Of a DNA stretch of 30,685 nucleotides, positions 24,516-30,685 are shown one piece after another. The stretch comes from DAOTWP01 sp034435675. GTDB taxonomy: Bacteria > Chloroflexota > Anaerolineae > Aggregatilineales > Phototrophicaceae. Under the pieces are notes generated by a model. The model saw nothing but the letters and a program-made list of their open reading frames with translations, was not told where the DNA came from and ran no database searches. Made by a program: the position numbers and the translations under genes. Position 1 is the first letter of the stretch. Every line of letters starts with the position of its first letter. The stretch is from assembly GCA_034435675.1 (NCBI GenBank), contig DAOTWP010000117.1, positions 1-30,685 on the forward strand, given 5' to 3'.

Positions 24516-25397
24516 CTAGCCCTTGATGCTGCCCGCAAGCAGCCCGCGAATGAAATAGCGCCCCAGAATGATGTACACCAGCAGCGTCGGCAGGGCGGTC
24601 AGGAACGCGCCCGCCATCTGCACATTCCATTCAACAACCTGGCTGCCGGACAAATTTTGCAGCGCTACGGTGATCGGCTGTCCGGACTCGCCGCCGATGG
24701 TCACACCAAAGAGGAACTCGTTCCAGATTTGCGTGAACTGCCAGATAATCACCACCACGAAACCGGGCAGCGACAGCGGCAGCAGAATCAGCCGGTAGAT
24801 GCCGAAGAATCCTGCGCCGTCAATCATGCCCGCTTCCAGCATTTCGTCCGGCACTTCCACATAGTAATTGCGGAAGATCAGCGTCGTGATCGGAATGCCG
24901 TAGACGACATGCACCAGAATCAGCCCCCAGATGTTGCCGAACAAGCCAACGCTGCTCAAAAACTGCACCAGCGGAATCAGAATCACCTGATAGGGAATGA
25001 ACATGCCAAACAGCATCAGCGGGAAAAGGATGTTCGCCCCGCGAAAACGCCACTTGCTGAGCACATAGCCGTTGAGTGACCCCAACATGGCGGACAGCAC
25101 TGTTGCCGGAACCACCAGCATAATGCTGTTGAAGAAGTTATTTTGCAGACGGCTGAAGGCAAACGAGAAGCTCTCCAGCGACGGAGTCGGCGGCAGTTCC
25201 CACATGCGCGCCAGATCAACCTGGTCAATGGTCTTAAAGCTGGTGGTCAGCACCATGTAGACCGGCACCAGAAAAACAAGCGCAAAGAAGATCAACAGCC
25301 CGTAAATCACGATGCGCGAAAGGATGCGCGCCCACTGGATTTTGCGGGCGGACTCCTGCTGCACGCCGGTTTTGCCTGTCATCGAAATGCTGCTCAT
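24516..25397 (-). CDS. Sugar ABC transporter permease, MalG/GtsC-like
   Basis: A 293-residue inner membrane permease with six TM segments and the EAA loop that docks the ATPase ('EVPDEMLEAGMIDGAGFFGI...ILLPLSLPG', about residues 180-210). The final segment 'GRYFIRGLLAGSIKG' is the usual MalG-type C-terminus. It is translationally coupled: its ATG (25397) overlaps the stop of the upstream permease by four bases (ATGA). It is the last gene of the operon and ends before the hairpin at 24427-24456. Confidence 0.93.
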   Translation of the reverse strand: MSSISMTGKTGVQQESARKIQWARILSRIVIYGLLIFFALVFLVPVYMVLTTSFKTIDQVDLARMWELPPTPSLESFSFAFSRLQNNFFNSIMLVVPATVLSAMLGSLNGYVLSKWRFRGANILFPLMLFGMFIPYQVILIPLVQFLSSVGLFGNIWGLILVHVVYGIPITTLIFRNYYVEVPDEMLEAGMIDGAGFFGIYRLILLPLSLPGFVVVIIWQFTQIWNEFLFGVTIGGESGQPITVALQNLSGSQVVEWNVQMAGAFLTALPTLLVYIILGRYFIRGLLAGSIKG

Positions 25398-26512
25398 GCT
25401 GTTTTACTCCCCCGCAGGCTGCTGACCAGATAGGGCACAATCACCGTGGCGACCAGCAGCAGCAGAATGATGGCAACTGCCCCCCCGCGCGCGATGTCGG
25501 TCCCACGGAATGCCGTCTGGTAGATGTAGACGCCGGGCATGTCAATTTCCTGCACGCCGCCGTTGCCCATCACGTAAACCAGGTCGAAGATTTTGAGCGA
25601 GATATGCCCCAGAATGATAATCGCGCTGAGCGTGATTGGCGCCAGCAGCGGCAGGATAATGCGGCGGTAAACGCCAAACTCGCTGGCACCATCTACCCGC
25701 GCCGCTTCGCGCAGTTCTTCGCTGATGCCGCGCAGCCCGGCAAGGTACATCGCCATCGTATAACCGGACATCTGCCACGTCGCCGCGATGACCACTGCAA
25801 CCAGCGCAATATTAAATCCCTGCAGCTCCGGACGTTCGGTGGTCGGCAGCTGCTGCGGCACCCCCAGCAGGGACAACAGCGCCAGCGCCCCGGCAATCAC
25901 CGCCGCATAGGCAGCGGCACGGCGGCTGTTTTTCAGCCACAGCCACAGCGCAATCACCGAGACCACGCCGAGGATGATATACGTCACAATCGGGAACATG
26001 TCCTGCCAGTTGAACTGGAGCACCTGCTCCTGACTGATAAACCACGAGAAGCGCCGCCCTTCCGGGACGCCCAGCAGCACGTTAATGCCGCTGTCGGTCT
26101 GGAAAAGCCATTTCCACACGACTCCCGTGACGACAAAGGAGAGCGCCATCGGAAAGAGAAAAATCGCGCGGAACAGCGCCTCCCCGACCACTTTCTGATC
26201 CAGCAGAATCGCCAGCAGCACACCGATCCCCAGACAACTGGCGATGAACAGCACGGTGAAGAAGACCACGTTGGTCAGTCCTTCACGGAAGCGTTCGGTG
26301 GTGCGCCGGGTGAACAGCTCCTCGTACTGTTCCATACCGACAAATTCGGGCGGCTCCTGATTGATGCTGAGCTGCTGGCGCGTATTCGCGTCCGTCAGGG
26401 AGGCATAGCCCGTCCAGGCAATAAACCCATAAACAAAAATGGCGATCAACACAATCGAAGGGATGATCACCGCAATAGAAATCACACGATCGCGTCCAAG
26501 TTTGCGTTTCAT
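25394..26512 (-). CDS. Sugar ABC transporter permease, MalF/GtsB-like, with extra TM pair
   Basis: A protein of 372 residues from ATG 26512 (379 if ATG 26533 is used; neither has a strong ribosome site). It has the MalF-type N-terminus ('ISIAVIIPSIVLIAIFVYGF'), 'FRAIFLFPMALSFVVTGVVW' and the EAA loop 'ELREAARVDGASEFGVYRRI'. Between the third core TM and the EAA half, about 60 residues add two hydrophobic segments ('PIVTYIILGVVSVIALWLWL', 'AAVIAGALALLSLLG'), making it longer than the roughly 300 residues of GtsB. It partners the MalG-like permease and the binding protein encoded upstream. Confidence 0.92.
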   Translation of the reverse strand: MKRKLGRDRVISIAVIIPSIVLIAIFVYGFIAWTGYASLTDANTRQQLSINQEPPEFVGMEQYEELFTRRTTERFREGLTNVVFFTVLFIASCLGIGVLLAILLDQKVVGEALFRAIFLFPMALSFVVTGVVWKWLFQTDSGINVLLGVPEGRRFSWFISQEQVLQFNWQDMFPIVTYIILGVVSVIALWLWLKNSRRAAAYAAVIAGALALLSLLGVPQQLPTTERPELQGFNIALVAVVIAATWQMSGYTMAMYLAGLRGISEELREAARVDGASEFGVYRRIILPLLAPITLSAIIILGHISLKIFDLVYVMGNGGVQEIDMPGVYIYQTAFRGTDIARGGAVAIILLLLVATVIVPYLVSSLRGSKTA

Positions 26513-26643
26513 AATGTTAGGCAATGCCCCCATCTATTCGGTGAGGCACGCTGGCAGGGTGCCCGAACCGCGCGGAGATAATGAAGTAGCAGCGGCAGTA
26601 CAGATACTCCGGCACAACAACGCTTGATCCATGCTGTGATAAA

Positions 26644-26684
26644 CAAAGTCCCGCGCACCTTGTTGTCTGGCACGCAGGACTTTG
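26644..26684 (-). terminator. Intercistronic hairpin between binding protein and permease genes
   Basis: In the minus-strand RNA, the 16-nt arms at 26669-26684 and 26644-26659 pair over their whole length with three G-U wobbles and a 9-nt loop, followed by TTTATC. In plus-strand RNA the same positions would be A-C mismatches. The placement fits a partial terminator or RNA-stabilising hairpin that keeps binding protein output above permease output, as known for malE-malF. Confidence 0.65.
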
Positions 26685-26710
26685 CGCGGTTAAAACCGGG
26701 ATGTGCGTAT

Positions 26711-26735
26711 GAGGGCACGCGCGCGGCATGCCCTC
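26711..26735 (-). repeat. Second hairpin after the binding protein gene
   Basis: GAGGGCA (26711-26717) and TGCCCTC (26729-26735) form a 7-bp stem with an 11-nt GC-rich loop, 22 nt after the stop of the solute-binding protein gene and ahead of the larger hairpin. Confidence 0.45.
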
Positions 26736-26756
26736 TGTGCTGCTGTATCCGGTGGT

Positions 26757-28043
26757 TTATTCGCCAACCATGCCAACGTCGGCTGCCAGTTCAGCGGCGG
26801 TTTCGGCTGCCAGCGCAGCGTCACGCCCGCTCTGGAACTGCGAAATGATTTCGAGGAAGCCGTTGCTGAAATCCGCAGGAGCAACTGCGCCATGTGCCTG
26901 GCTGCCCGCGAGGTCGTTGGTCGTCCAGTCCACATAAGCGTCCTGGAAGTAAACGTTGTACAGTTCGGCGTTCTCGATGTCGGCGGTCACGTTTGCCGGC
27001 AGCGAACCCTTCAGCGGGTTGAAGAGGTCCTGTGCTTCGGCAGAGCCGATAAAGCGCAGCCATTCAACTGCTGCCGGGCGGTTGGGCGCGCCAATGGGCA
27101 GACCGAAGGAGTCGGACAGCCAGATGAAGACGCCCTGTGTGCCGGGGGCGGCGGCATAGCCAAAGCCTTCGCCGGGGACCAGACCGAGGTCAACAATGAA
27201 GTAACCGGCTGCCCAGTCGCCCATCACATTGAAGGCGGCTTCGCCATTGGTGACACGCTGGGCGGCATCCTGCCAGGTCAGCGCGTTCATGTCTTCATTG
27301 GCGCAGTCCATGATCGCGCCGAAGGTTTCGAAGACACCAACCACTTCTTCGCTTGCCCAGTCGGTTGCGCCGTTCCACAGCCCGTTGTAGCCTTCAACAC
27401 CCAGTTCTGCCAGCGCGACGCTTTCCCACAGGTGTGCCTGGGTCCAGGTTTCGCCAATGGTCAGCGGGGTAACCCCGGCTGCTTGCAGCGCCGGGCAGGT
27501 CACGGTCAGGAATTCTTCCCAGTCCGCGGGCACAGTCACGCCCCACTCTTCGAGGTTGGCGGGCACGTACCACAGCACGTTCGAGCGGTGAATGTTGACC
27601 GGCACCGAGTAAATGTTGCCTTCGGCATCGCTCACCTGCTCCAGCAGCCCAGCCGGGAATTGTTCAAACCAGCCCATTTCCTCATACAGGAAATTCAGCG
27701 GTTCCATCCGTCCTGCTGCTACCCACAGGGTGTTCAGTTCCGCACCGGCATGCACCTGGAAAGAATCCGGCGGGTCGCCGCCCAGCATACGGTTGGTCAG
27801 CACCGCACGCGCATTCACACCAGAACCACCGGCAACGGCTGAGTTCACAACCGTGACGTTGGGGAAGAGTTCGCCAAAGCGCGCAATCAGCGCATTCAGC
27901 CCAGCTTCTTCGCCACCACCCGTCCACCAAGAGAAAATTTCAAGTTCGCCGGACACTTCCGCTTCCTGGGCGGCAGCAAAACCAATAGCGCCCAGCGCGA
28001 ACACCAGCACACACACAACAGCGAATACTTTTGCAAGCTTCAT
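26757..28043 (-). CDS. Sugar-binding protein of an ABC importer (GtsA-like)
   Basis: A 428-residue extracellular solute-binding protein, family 1. The N-terminus after the signal peptide, 'LEIFSWWTGGGEEAGLNALI', is close to glucose/mannose-binding GtsA-type proteins; further family patterns are 'NIHRSNVLWYVPANLEEWGV', 'GEAAFNVMGDWAAGYF' and 'SDSFGLPIGAPN'. The signal peptide (residues 1-25, ending FAAAQ) has no lipobox Cys, so it looks freely secreted or otherwise anchored. It is the first gene of the importer operon; no ATPase gene is in the window. The exact sugar is inferred, not proven. Confidence 0.92.
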   Translation of the reverse strand: MKLAKVFAVVCVLVFALGAIGFAAAQEAEVSGELEIFSWWTGGGEEAGLNALIARFGELFPNVTVVNSAVAGGSGVNARAVLTNRMLGGDPPDSFQVHAGAELNTLWVAAGRMEPLNFLYEEMGWFEQFPAGLLEQVSDAEGNIYSVPVNIHRSNVLWYVPANLEEWGVTVPADWEEFLTVTCPALQAAGVTPLTIGETWTQAHLWESVALAELGVEGYNGLWNGATDWASEEVVGVFETFGAIMDCANEDMNALTWQDAAQRVTNGEAAFNVMGDWAAGYFIVDLGLVPGEGFGYAAAPGTQGVFIWLSDSFGLPIGAPNRPAAVEWLRFIGSAEAQDLFNPLKGSLPANVTADIENAELYNVYFQDAYVDWTTNDLAGSQAHGAVAPADFSNGFLEIISQFQSGRDAALAAETAAELAADVGMVGE

Positions 28044-28424
28044 GACTGCAAAAACCTTTCACTCCACTAGTTCCAAAAAGCGCCCGAATTGCGTTCGGAC
28101 TGCCACGAATATACCTCTTTCCCGAAAAAACCGCCAGAGTCCCGCCGATTAAAGTGTGCCTGCCGCCGGGAACAAGCAGCGTTGGTAAACAGTCCGATGA
28201 TCCGCTGGCAAATTTTTACGAAAAATTAGGAATCTGTTTGATCCATAACCGTTACAATAACCTTATGTCGATAGTTTCACTTCCTGCATTTCCCTCTTAT
28301 CGACCAAGAATCTATCCGTAAATTTATCAAGCCGGGCGGGACATGCCGCCCCGCTGCACGAGGATCTGATTTCTCGGATAGATACTTAATCCGCCAATTG
28401 TGATACAGATGAGGAGTTAAGTGT
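28044..28424. promoter_or_regulatory. Divergent intergenic region of the sugar operon and a secreted-protein gene
   Basis: This 381-nt gap has no ORF that I accept. It holds a minus-strand -10 TATATT (28108-28113, -35 poor), a small leader hairpin followed by T5 (28084-28098 on the minus strand), an AT-rich perfect palindrome AATTTTT-ACG-AAAAATT (28211-28227) that could be an operator, and a foldback element at 28310-28383. Confidence 0.4.
28310..28383. repeat. Short foldback element sharing ends with the 30.4 kb element
   Basis: ATCTATCCG (28310-28318) and CGGATAGAT (28375-28383) are perfect inverted ends enclosing a GGGCGG/CCGCCC hairpin (28334-28351). The left CTATCCGTAAA and the right CGGATAGATACT both recur at the right end of the element at 30422-30575, as inverted and direct copies respectively. 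Confidence 0.6.
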
Positions 28425-29189
28425 ATGCGAATCACCACGCTTAGAATAATGCTTGTATTGGCACTGGTGCTGGGCGCAGTATTCGCCGGGGCAGCGCCCG
28501 CCGCGGCACTCAGCACGGGCTGCGCAGCGTTGAACGGTTTCAGCACCACAATCCCCGGTGGCGCACCTGCCAATTTTGGTCCTTATGACTTGCTTGAGGG
28601 CGAAGTAGTCGTGCTGACACTGGACAATGTGGTTGCCATCCCCGCGCCGCCCACGCCGCCCACCGCGCAGATTGTCGTGTCTGCCAATGGGACCCCTGTT
28701 GCAGGCGGCAATTTCTCGGTGTTCCCCGGCGTGGTTACTGTGACCATTCCGCTGGATGTCTCCCTCACGTTTACGGTGGTCGGCGCGTTTGTGTCGGCGG
28801 ACATCAGCGTGACCTGCGGCACGACCGCGTCAGCAGGGGGCGATACGCCTGTGCCGTCCGATAACCGTTTCAACTTCGGCTTGGGCGATACGGACGTGGT
28901 CATGTTCCCGGCGGATGGCGTCCCCGGCATTGTTTTCTACGGCGTAGATGATGCGGGCAACGGCACGTTTGTGTTCAGCATCACCGAAGACGATATTGCC
29001 CCCTGGCGCGACAACGCCCCGGCAGAAAACACGCTGATTAAGCAGAGTCCCGACGGCTATTATCAGTTGTGGGTGCTGACCACCGGCGAATTCCAGTTGA
29101 TGGTTGGACCGGATGACGAGGGCAAAACGCTGGTGATTATCTTTACCGGCTTGACGCCCAGCAATATCTACGGCTACGTGCTGGAATAA
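28425..29189 (+). CDS. Secreted beta-rich protein of unknown function
   Basis: A 254-residue protein with a signal peptide (1-27, 'MLVLALVLGAVFAGAAPAAA', cleavage before LSTG). The mature part is Val/Thr/Gly-rich with alternating strands, two Cys (TGCAAL and VTCGT), and a C-terminal domain with 'NRFNFGLGDTDVVMFPADG' and 'SPDGYYQLWVLTTGEFQLMV'. I do not recognise the family. GAGGAG lies eight bases before ATG 28425. Its upstream region contains the foldback element at 28310-28383. Confidence 0.78.
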   Translation: MRITTLRIMLVLALVLGAVFAGAAPAAALSTGCAALNGFSTTIPGGAPANFGPYDLLEGEVVVLTLDNVVAIPAPPTPPTAQIVVSANGTPVAGGNFSVFPGVVTVTIPLDVSLTFTVVGAFVSADISVTCGTTASAGGDTPVPSDNRFNFGLGDTDVVMFPADGVPGIVFYGVDDAGNGTFVFSITEDDIAPWRDNAPAENTLIKQSPDGYYQLWVLTTGEFQLMVGPDDEGKTLVIIFTGLTPSNIYGYVLE

Positions 29190-29414
29190 CGCGCCATGTC
29201 TGTGTGCTGCACACCCACGCGGCGCACACACTGATTCGTCCCGGCGTCGCAGAGGTATGCCGGTTGTGCGGTGCGCCTCTGTTGTCTGTCACTGGGACGC
29301 CAGCTTGCAGTGGCATCCTGCACTCGTCTGGTGGTGACAGCCTTTGTTGCGATTGCTGCCAGATTTCTCGGCGTAATTGGGTCTGCCTATACACCGAAAC
29401 CACGATGTTCGGCG

Positions 29415-29420
29415 TATAAT
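29415..29420 (+). promoter_or_regulatory. Perfect -10 hexamer of a possible small RNA
   Basis: TATAAT in the 412-nt gap between two secreted-protein genes. No good -35 is seen at 16-18 nt, so activity is uncertain. Confidence 0.3.
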
Positions 29421-29426
29421 GGTTAA

Positions 29427-29494
29427 AACTCCATGAACCATTGATGGCAAGTTGAGCGTGAAGATCGAGTTTAAGGCAGCTCGATCTTTTTTTT
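29427..29494 (+). ncRNA. Candidate 68-nt small RNA
   Basis: It would run from about seven bases after the TATAAT at 29415-29420 to the end of a textbook terminator. It contains only a three-codon ATG frame (ATG AAC CAT TGA). Alternatively these bases are simply the 3' end of the 28425 transcript. The rest of the 29190-29601 gap contains no convincing gene. Confidence 0.3.
29461..29494 (+). terminator. Strong intrinsic terminator
   Basis: AAGATCGAG (29461-29469) pairs with CTCGATCTT (29480-29488) around a 10-nt loop, and the second arm runs into eight T (29487-29494). It would stop transcripts from the 28425 gene and any small RNA starting near 29427. Confidence 0.88.
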
Positions 29495-29601
29495 GGATCA
29501 CCAGCATTCAAGAAAATTAAAATATGATATAAGACTCGGAACCCCGTTCGCCATCTGCTTGACTAATGCGGTAGGATAGACAAAACGAAAGTGAAGCAGG
29601 T

Positions 29602-30285
29602 ATGTCAAAACGGGCATGGCACCCCGGCGTGCTGATCGCACTGCTGGCAGTGTGTACAGCCGCCATCATCACCCTGAATTTGTTCCTGCGCGCCAGCAGC
29701 AGTACCACAGGCGCAAGCCTGACGCCGCCGCTGTTTCCGGGAATGGCGCGTGGTGTGCTGGGCTTATGCACACTGACGACGCAGGATCGCACGCTGGTCT
29801 ACAACGGTCCAGGGCTGAATTATCACATCCTCTACAGCCTGCCTGCCGGGGTGGAACTCCTGGCAGCCGCGGACAGCGGTGACGGCTGGTTCAGGGTGGT
29901 TTCGGAAAATGTGGATGGCTGGATTGCCGCGCTGAGCGTGCGTGTGTCCGGTGATGCCTGCACCATGCTGCCCCTGCCCACCGCCACCGCGCCGTCTATC
30001 GCGCAGATCCCCGGCACTACCTGCCTTGCGCGCAGCACGCTGCCAGAAGGCACGCGCATCCATACCGGACCGGGCGCGGGCTTTCGTGAAACGGGCAGGC
30101 TGCTGCCGGACAGCACGGCAGTCATACAGGCGGCAACCACCGACGGTTGGCTGCTGCTGCGATATGAATATCTGGGCGATCTGTTTCAGGGTTATGCGCC
30201 CCGCAGTGGAGTCACGACAGAGGGCGATTGTGACGCTTTGCCGCTGATCAACATCGCCGAAATGGGCATTCCCCCGCAGGAATAA
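29602..30285 (+). CDS. Exported protein with two bacterial SH3 (SH3b) domains
   Basis: A 227-residue protein with an N-terminal TM/signal segment ('GVLIALLAVCTAAIITLNLF') and two SH3b-like repeats: 'TLVYNGPGLNYHILYSLPAG' to 'DGWFRVVSENVDGWIA' (about 62-118), and 'TRIHTGPGAGFRETGRLLPD' to 'DGWLLLRYEYLG' (about 150-195). Such domains bind cell wall or act as spacers in envelope proteins. AAGCAGG precedes ATG 29602 closely. A hairpin with a T-run follows at 30334-30388. Confidence 0.85.
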   Translation: MSKRAWHPGVLIALLAVCTAAIITLNLFLRASSSTTGASLTPPLFPGMARGVLGLCTLTTQDRTLVYNGPGLNYHILYSLPAGVELLAAADSGDGWFRVVSENVDGWIAALSVRVSGDACTMLPLPTATAPSIAQIPGTTCLARSTLPEGTRIHTGPGAGFRETGRLLPDSTAVIQAATTDGWLLLRYEYLGDLFQGYAPRSGVTTEGDCDALPLINIAEMGIPPQE

Positions 30286-30333
30286 ACTTTGTCCGTAACT
30301 ACTCAGCCCTGTTTTGAGCGTGAAGCCCTTATC

Positions 30334-30388
30334 CCCTACCCCTTCTCCCTAAAGAGAAGAAATGAATACGGGGCAGGGTGGTTTTTTT
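30334..30388 (+). terminator. Repeat-derived terminator hairpin
   Basis: CCCT-A-CCCC (30334-30342) pairs with GGGG-C-AGGG (30370-30378), with an inner CTTCTC/GAGAAG stem, followed by TGG and seven T (30382-30388). The pyrimidine-rich text (CCCTACCCCTTCTCCC) looks like an interspersed repeat that doubles as a terminator for the SH3b gene. A related short stem (CCCTCTCC/GGGGAGCGGG) follows at 30393-30412. Confidence 0.55.
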
Positions 30389-30421
30389 AAGTCCCTCTCC
30401 TTGGGGAGCGGGATTTAGAAC

Positions 30422-30575
30422 CTATCCATAAACCGGTTTTCCTGAACAAGGGGATTATGCTCTTTAAGAAAATAATCAGGTTACCGGTAGGGTTGAAGCA
30501 TGCTTCAATCCTGCGAAAAACGTTATTCGGTTAATTTTTGAATTGCATCATCCCCTTGTCCGGGTTTACGGATAG
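30422..30575. mobile_element. MITE-like foldback element (154 bp)
   Basis: Imperfect inverted ends: CTATCCATAAACC (30422-30434) matches the complement of GGGTTTACGGATAG (30562-30575), and ACAAGGGGATTATGC (30446-30460) matches the complement of GCATCATCCCCTTGT (30545-30559) at 14 of 15 bases. The centre is a perfect 16-bp palindrome, TTGAAGCATGCTTCAA (30493-30508). No ORF is inside, so it is a non-autonomous element or a large structured repeat. TTAG and CTAA flank the ends; a true target duplication is not clear. Confidence 0.6.
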
Positions 30576-30638
30576 ATACTAATGGATAAATCAAAATGAA
30601 TGCTCCTCAGATGCGGTCTGAACACTCGTGATTTCTCC

Positions 30639-30669
30639 CGTAGAGGCGGGTCTCAGACCCGCCCCTACG
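30639..30669. repeat. REP-like palindrome
   Basis: CGTAG-a-GGCGGGTCT-c-AGACCCGCC-c-CTACG: a near-perfect 31-nt palindrome. The text 'GTAG.GGCGGGT...ACCCGCC.CTAC' looks like the interspersed palindromic repeats I recall from cyanobacterial and Chloroflexota genomes. Only one copy is in this window. Confidence 0.6.
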
Positions 30670-30685
30670 CAACGGTGGCAGGGTT

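Noticed and set aside
29204..29419. 71-codon GTG-started frame with CRLCG and CCDCC (zinc-ribbon look)
   Set aside because: No ribosome binding site, low-complexity start, and the Cys spacing is loose; likely chance.
29452..30325. 12-nt direct repeat TTGAGCGTGAAG at 29452-29463 and 30314-30325
   Set aside because: Only 12 nt with different flanks; could be chance, no element boundary seen.

Overview
The window is a GC-rich (about 60%) bacterial chromosome segment that I read as Chloroflexota, probably Anaerolineae-like. This rests on style rather than a marker gene: V4R and Roadblock/LC7 neighbours, a large Ser/Thr kinase, WD40-like and SH3b secreted proteins, Thr/Pro/Glu 'TPEATP'-type linkers, and one-TM exported proteins. 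No rRNA, tRNA, CRISPR array, transposase or phage gene was seen.

Layout. Positions 1-1200 (minus): a V4R-domain protein running off the left edge and a Roadblock/LC7 protein with its own promoter. 1245-3450: a glycerate kinase (minus), divergent from a multi-TM protein (plus). 3554-5600 (minus): an Eis-like acetyltransferase preceded by a promoter and a 21-codon small ORF, then a small Cys-rich protein with its own terminator and a leader able to hide its ribosome binding site. 5643-8840 (minus): two exported one-TM proteins sharing an SdrD_B-like calcium-loop module; the larger also carries LysM and a long Thr/Pro/Glu stalk. 8908-10032 (minus): a LolA/LolB-like protein and a small membrane protein.

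10147-24378 is almost entirely plus strand: cofactor-independent phosphoglycerate mutase (gpmI), a transmembrane Ser/Thr kinase with TPRs, a polysaccharide flippase, a stand-alone cyclic-nucleotide-binding domain protein, a secreted protein of unknown function, a dual-specificity-type phosphatase, asparagine synthetase (asnB), GMP synthetase (guaA) with an unusual in-frame repeat insertion, a DUF4926 protein and a secreted beta-propeller protein. 24516-28043 (minus) is a GtsABC-like sugar ABC importer operon (binding protein, two permeases, no ATPase), with a strong hairpin between the binding-protein and permease genes. 28310-30685 holds two secreted proteins (plus), a possible small RNA with a textbook terminator, and several palindromic or foldback repeats, two of which share the same terminal inverted repeat.

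How the genes fit together: the metabolic genes (glycerate kinase, gpmI, sugar importer, asnB, guaA) are housekeeping. A signalling theme (LC7/V4R, Ser/Thr kinase, CNB domain, phosphatase) is interleaved with envelope proteins. I do not see a clear new multi-gene defence or mobile system. The most interesting signals are RNA- or repeat-level: a two-state leader before the Cys-rich gene at 5520, structured regions before guaA and inside the sugar operon, the GuaA tandem-repeat insertion, and the miniature inverted-repeat elements near the right edge.
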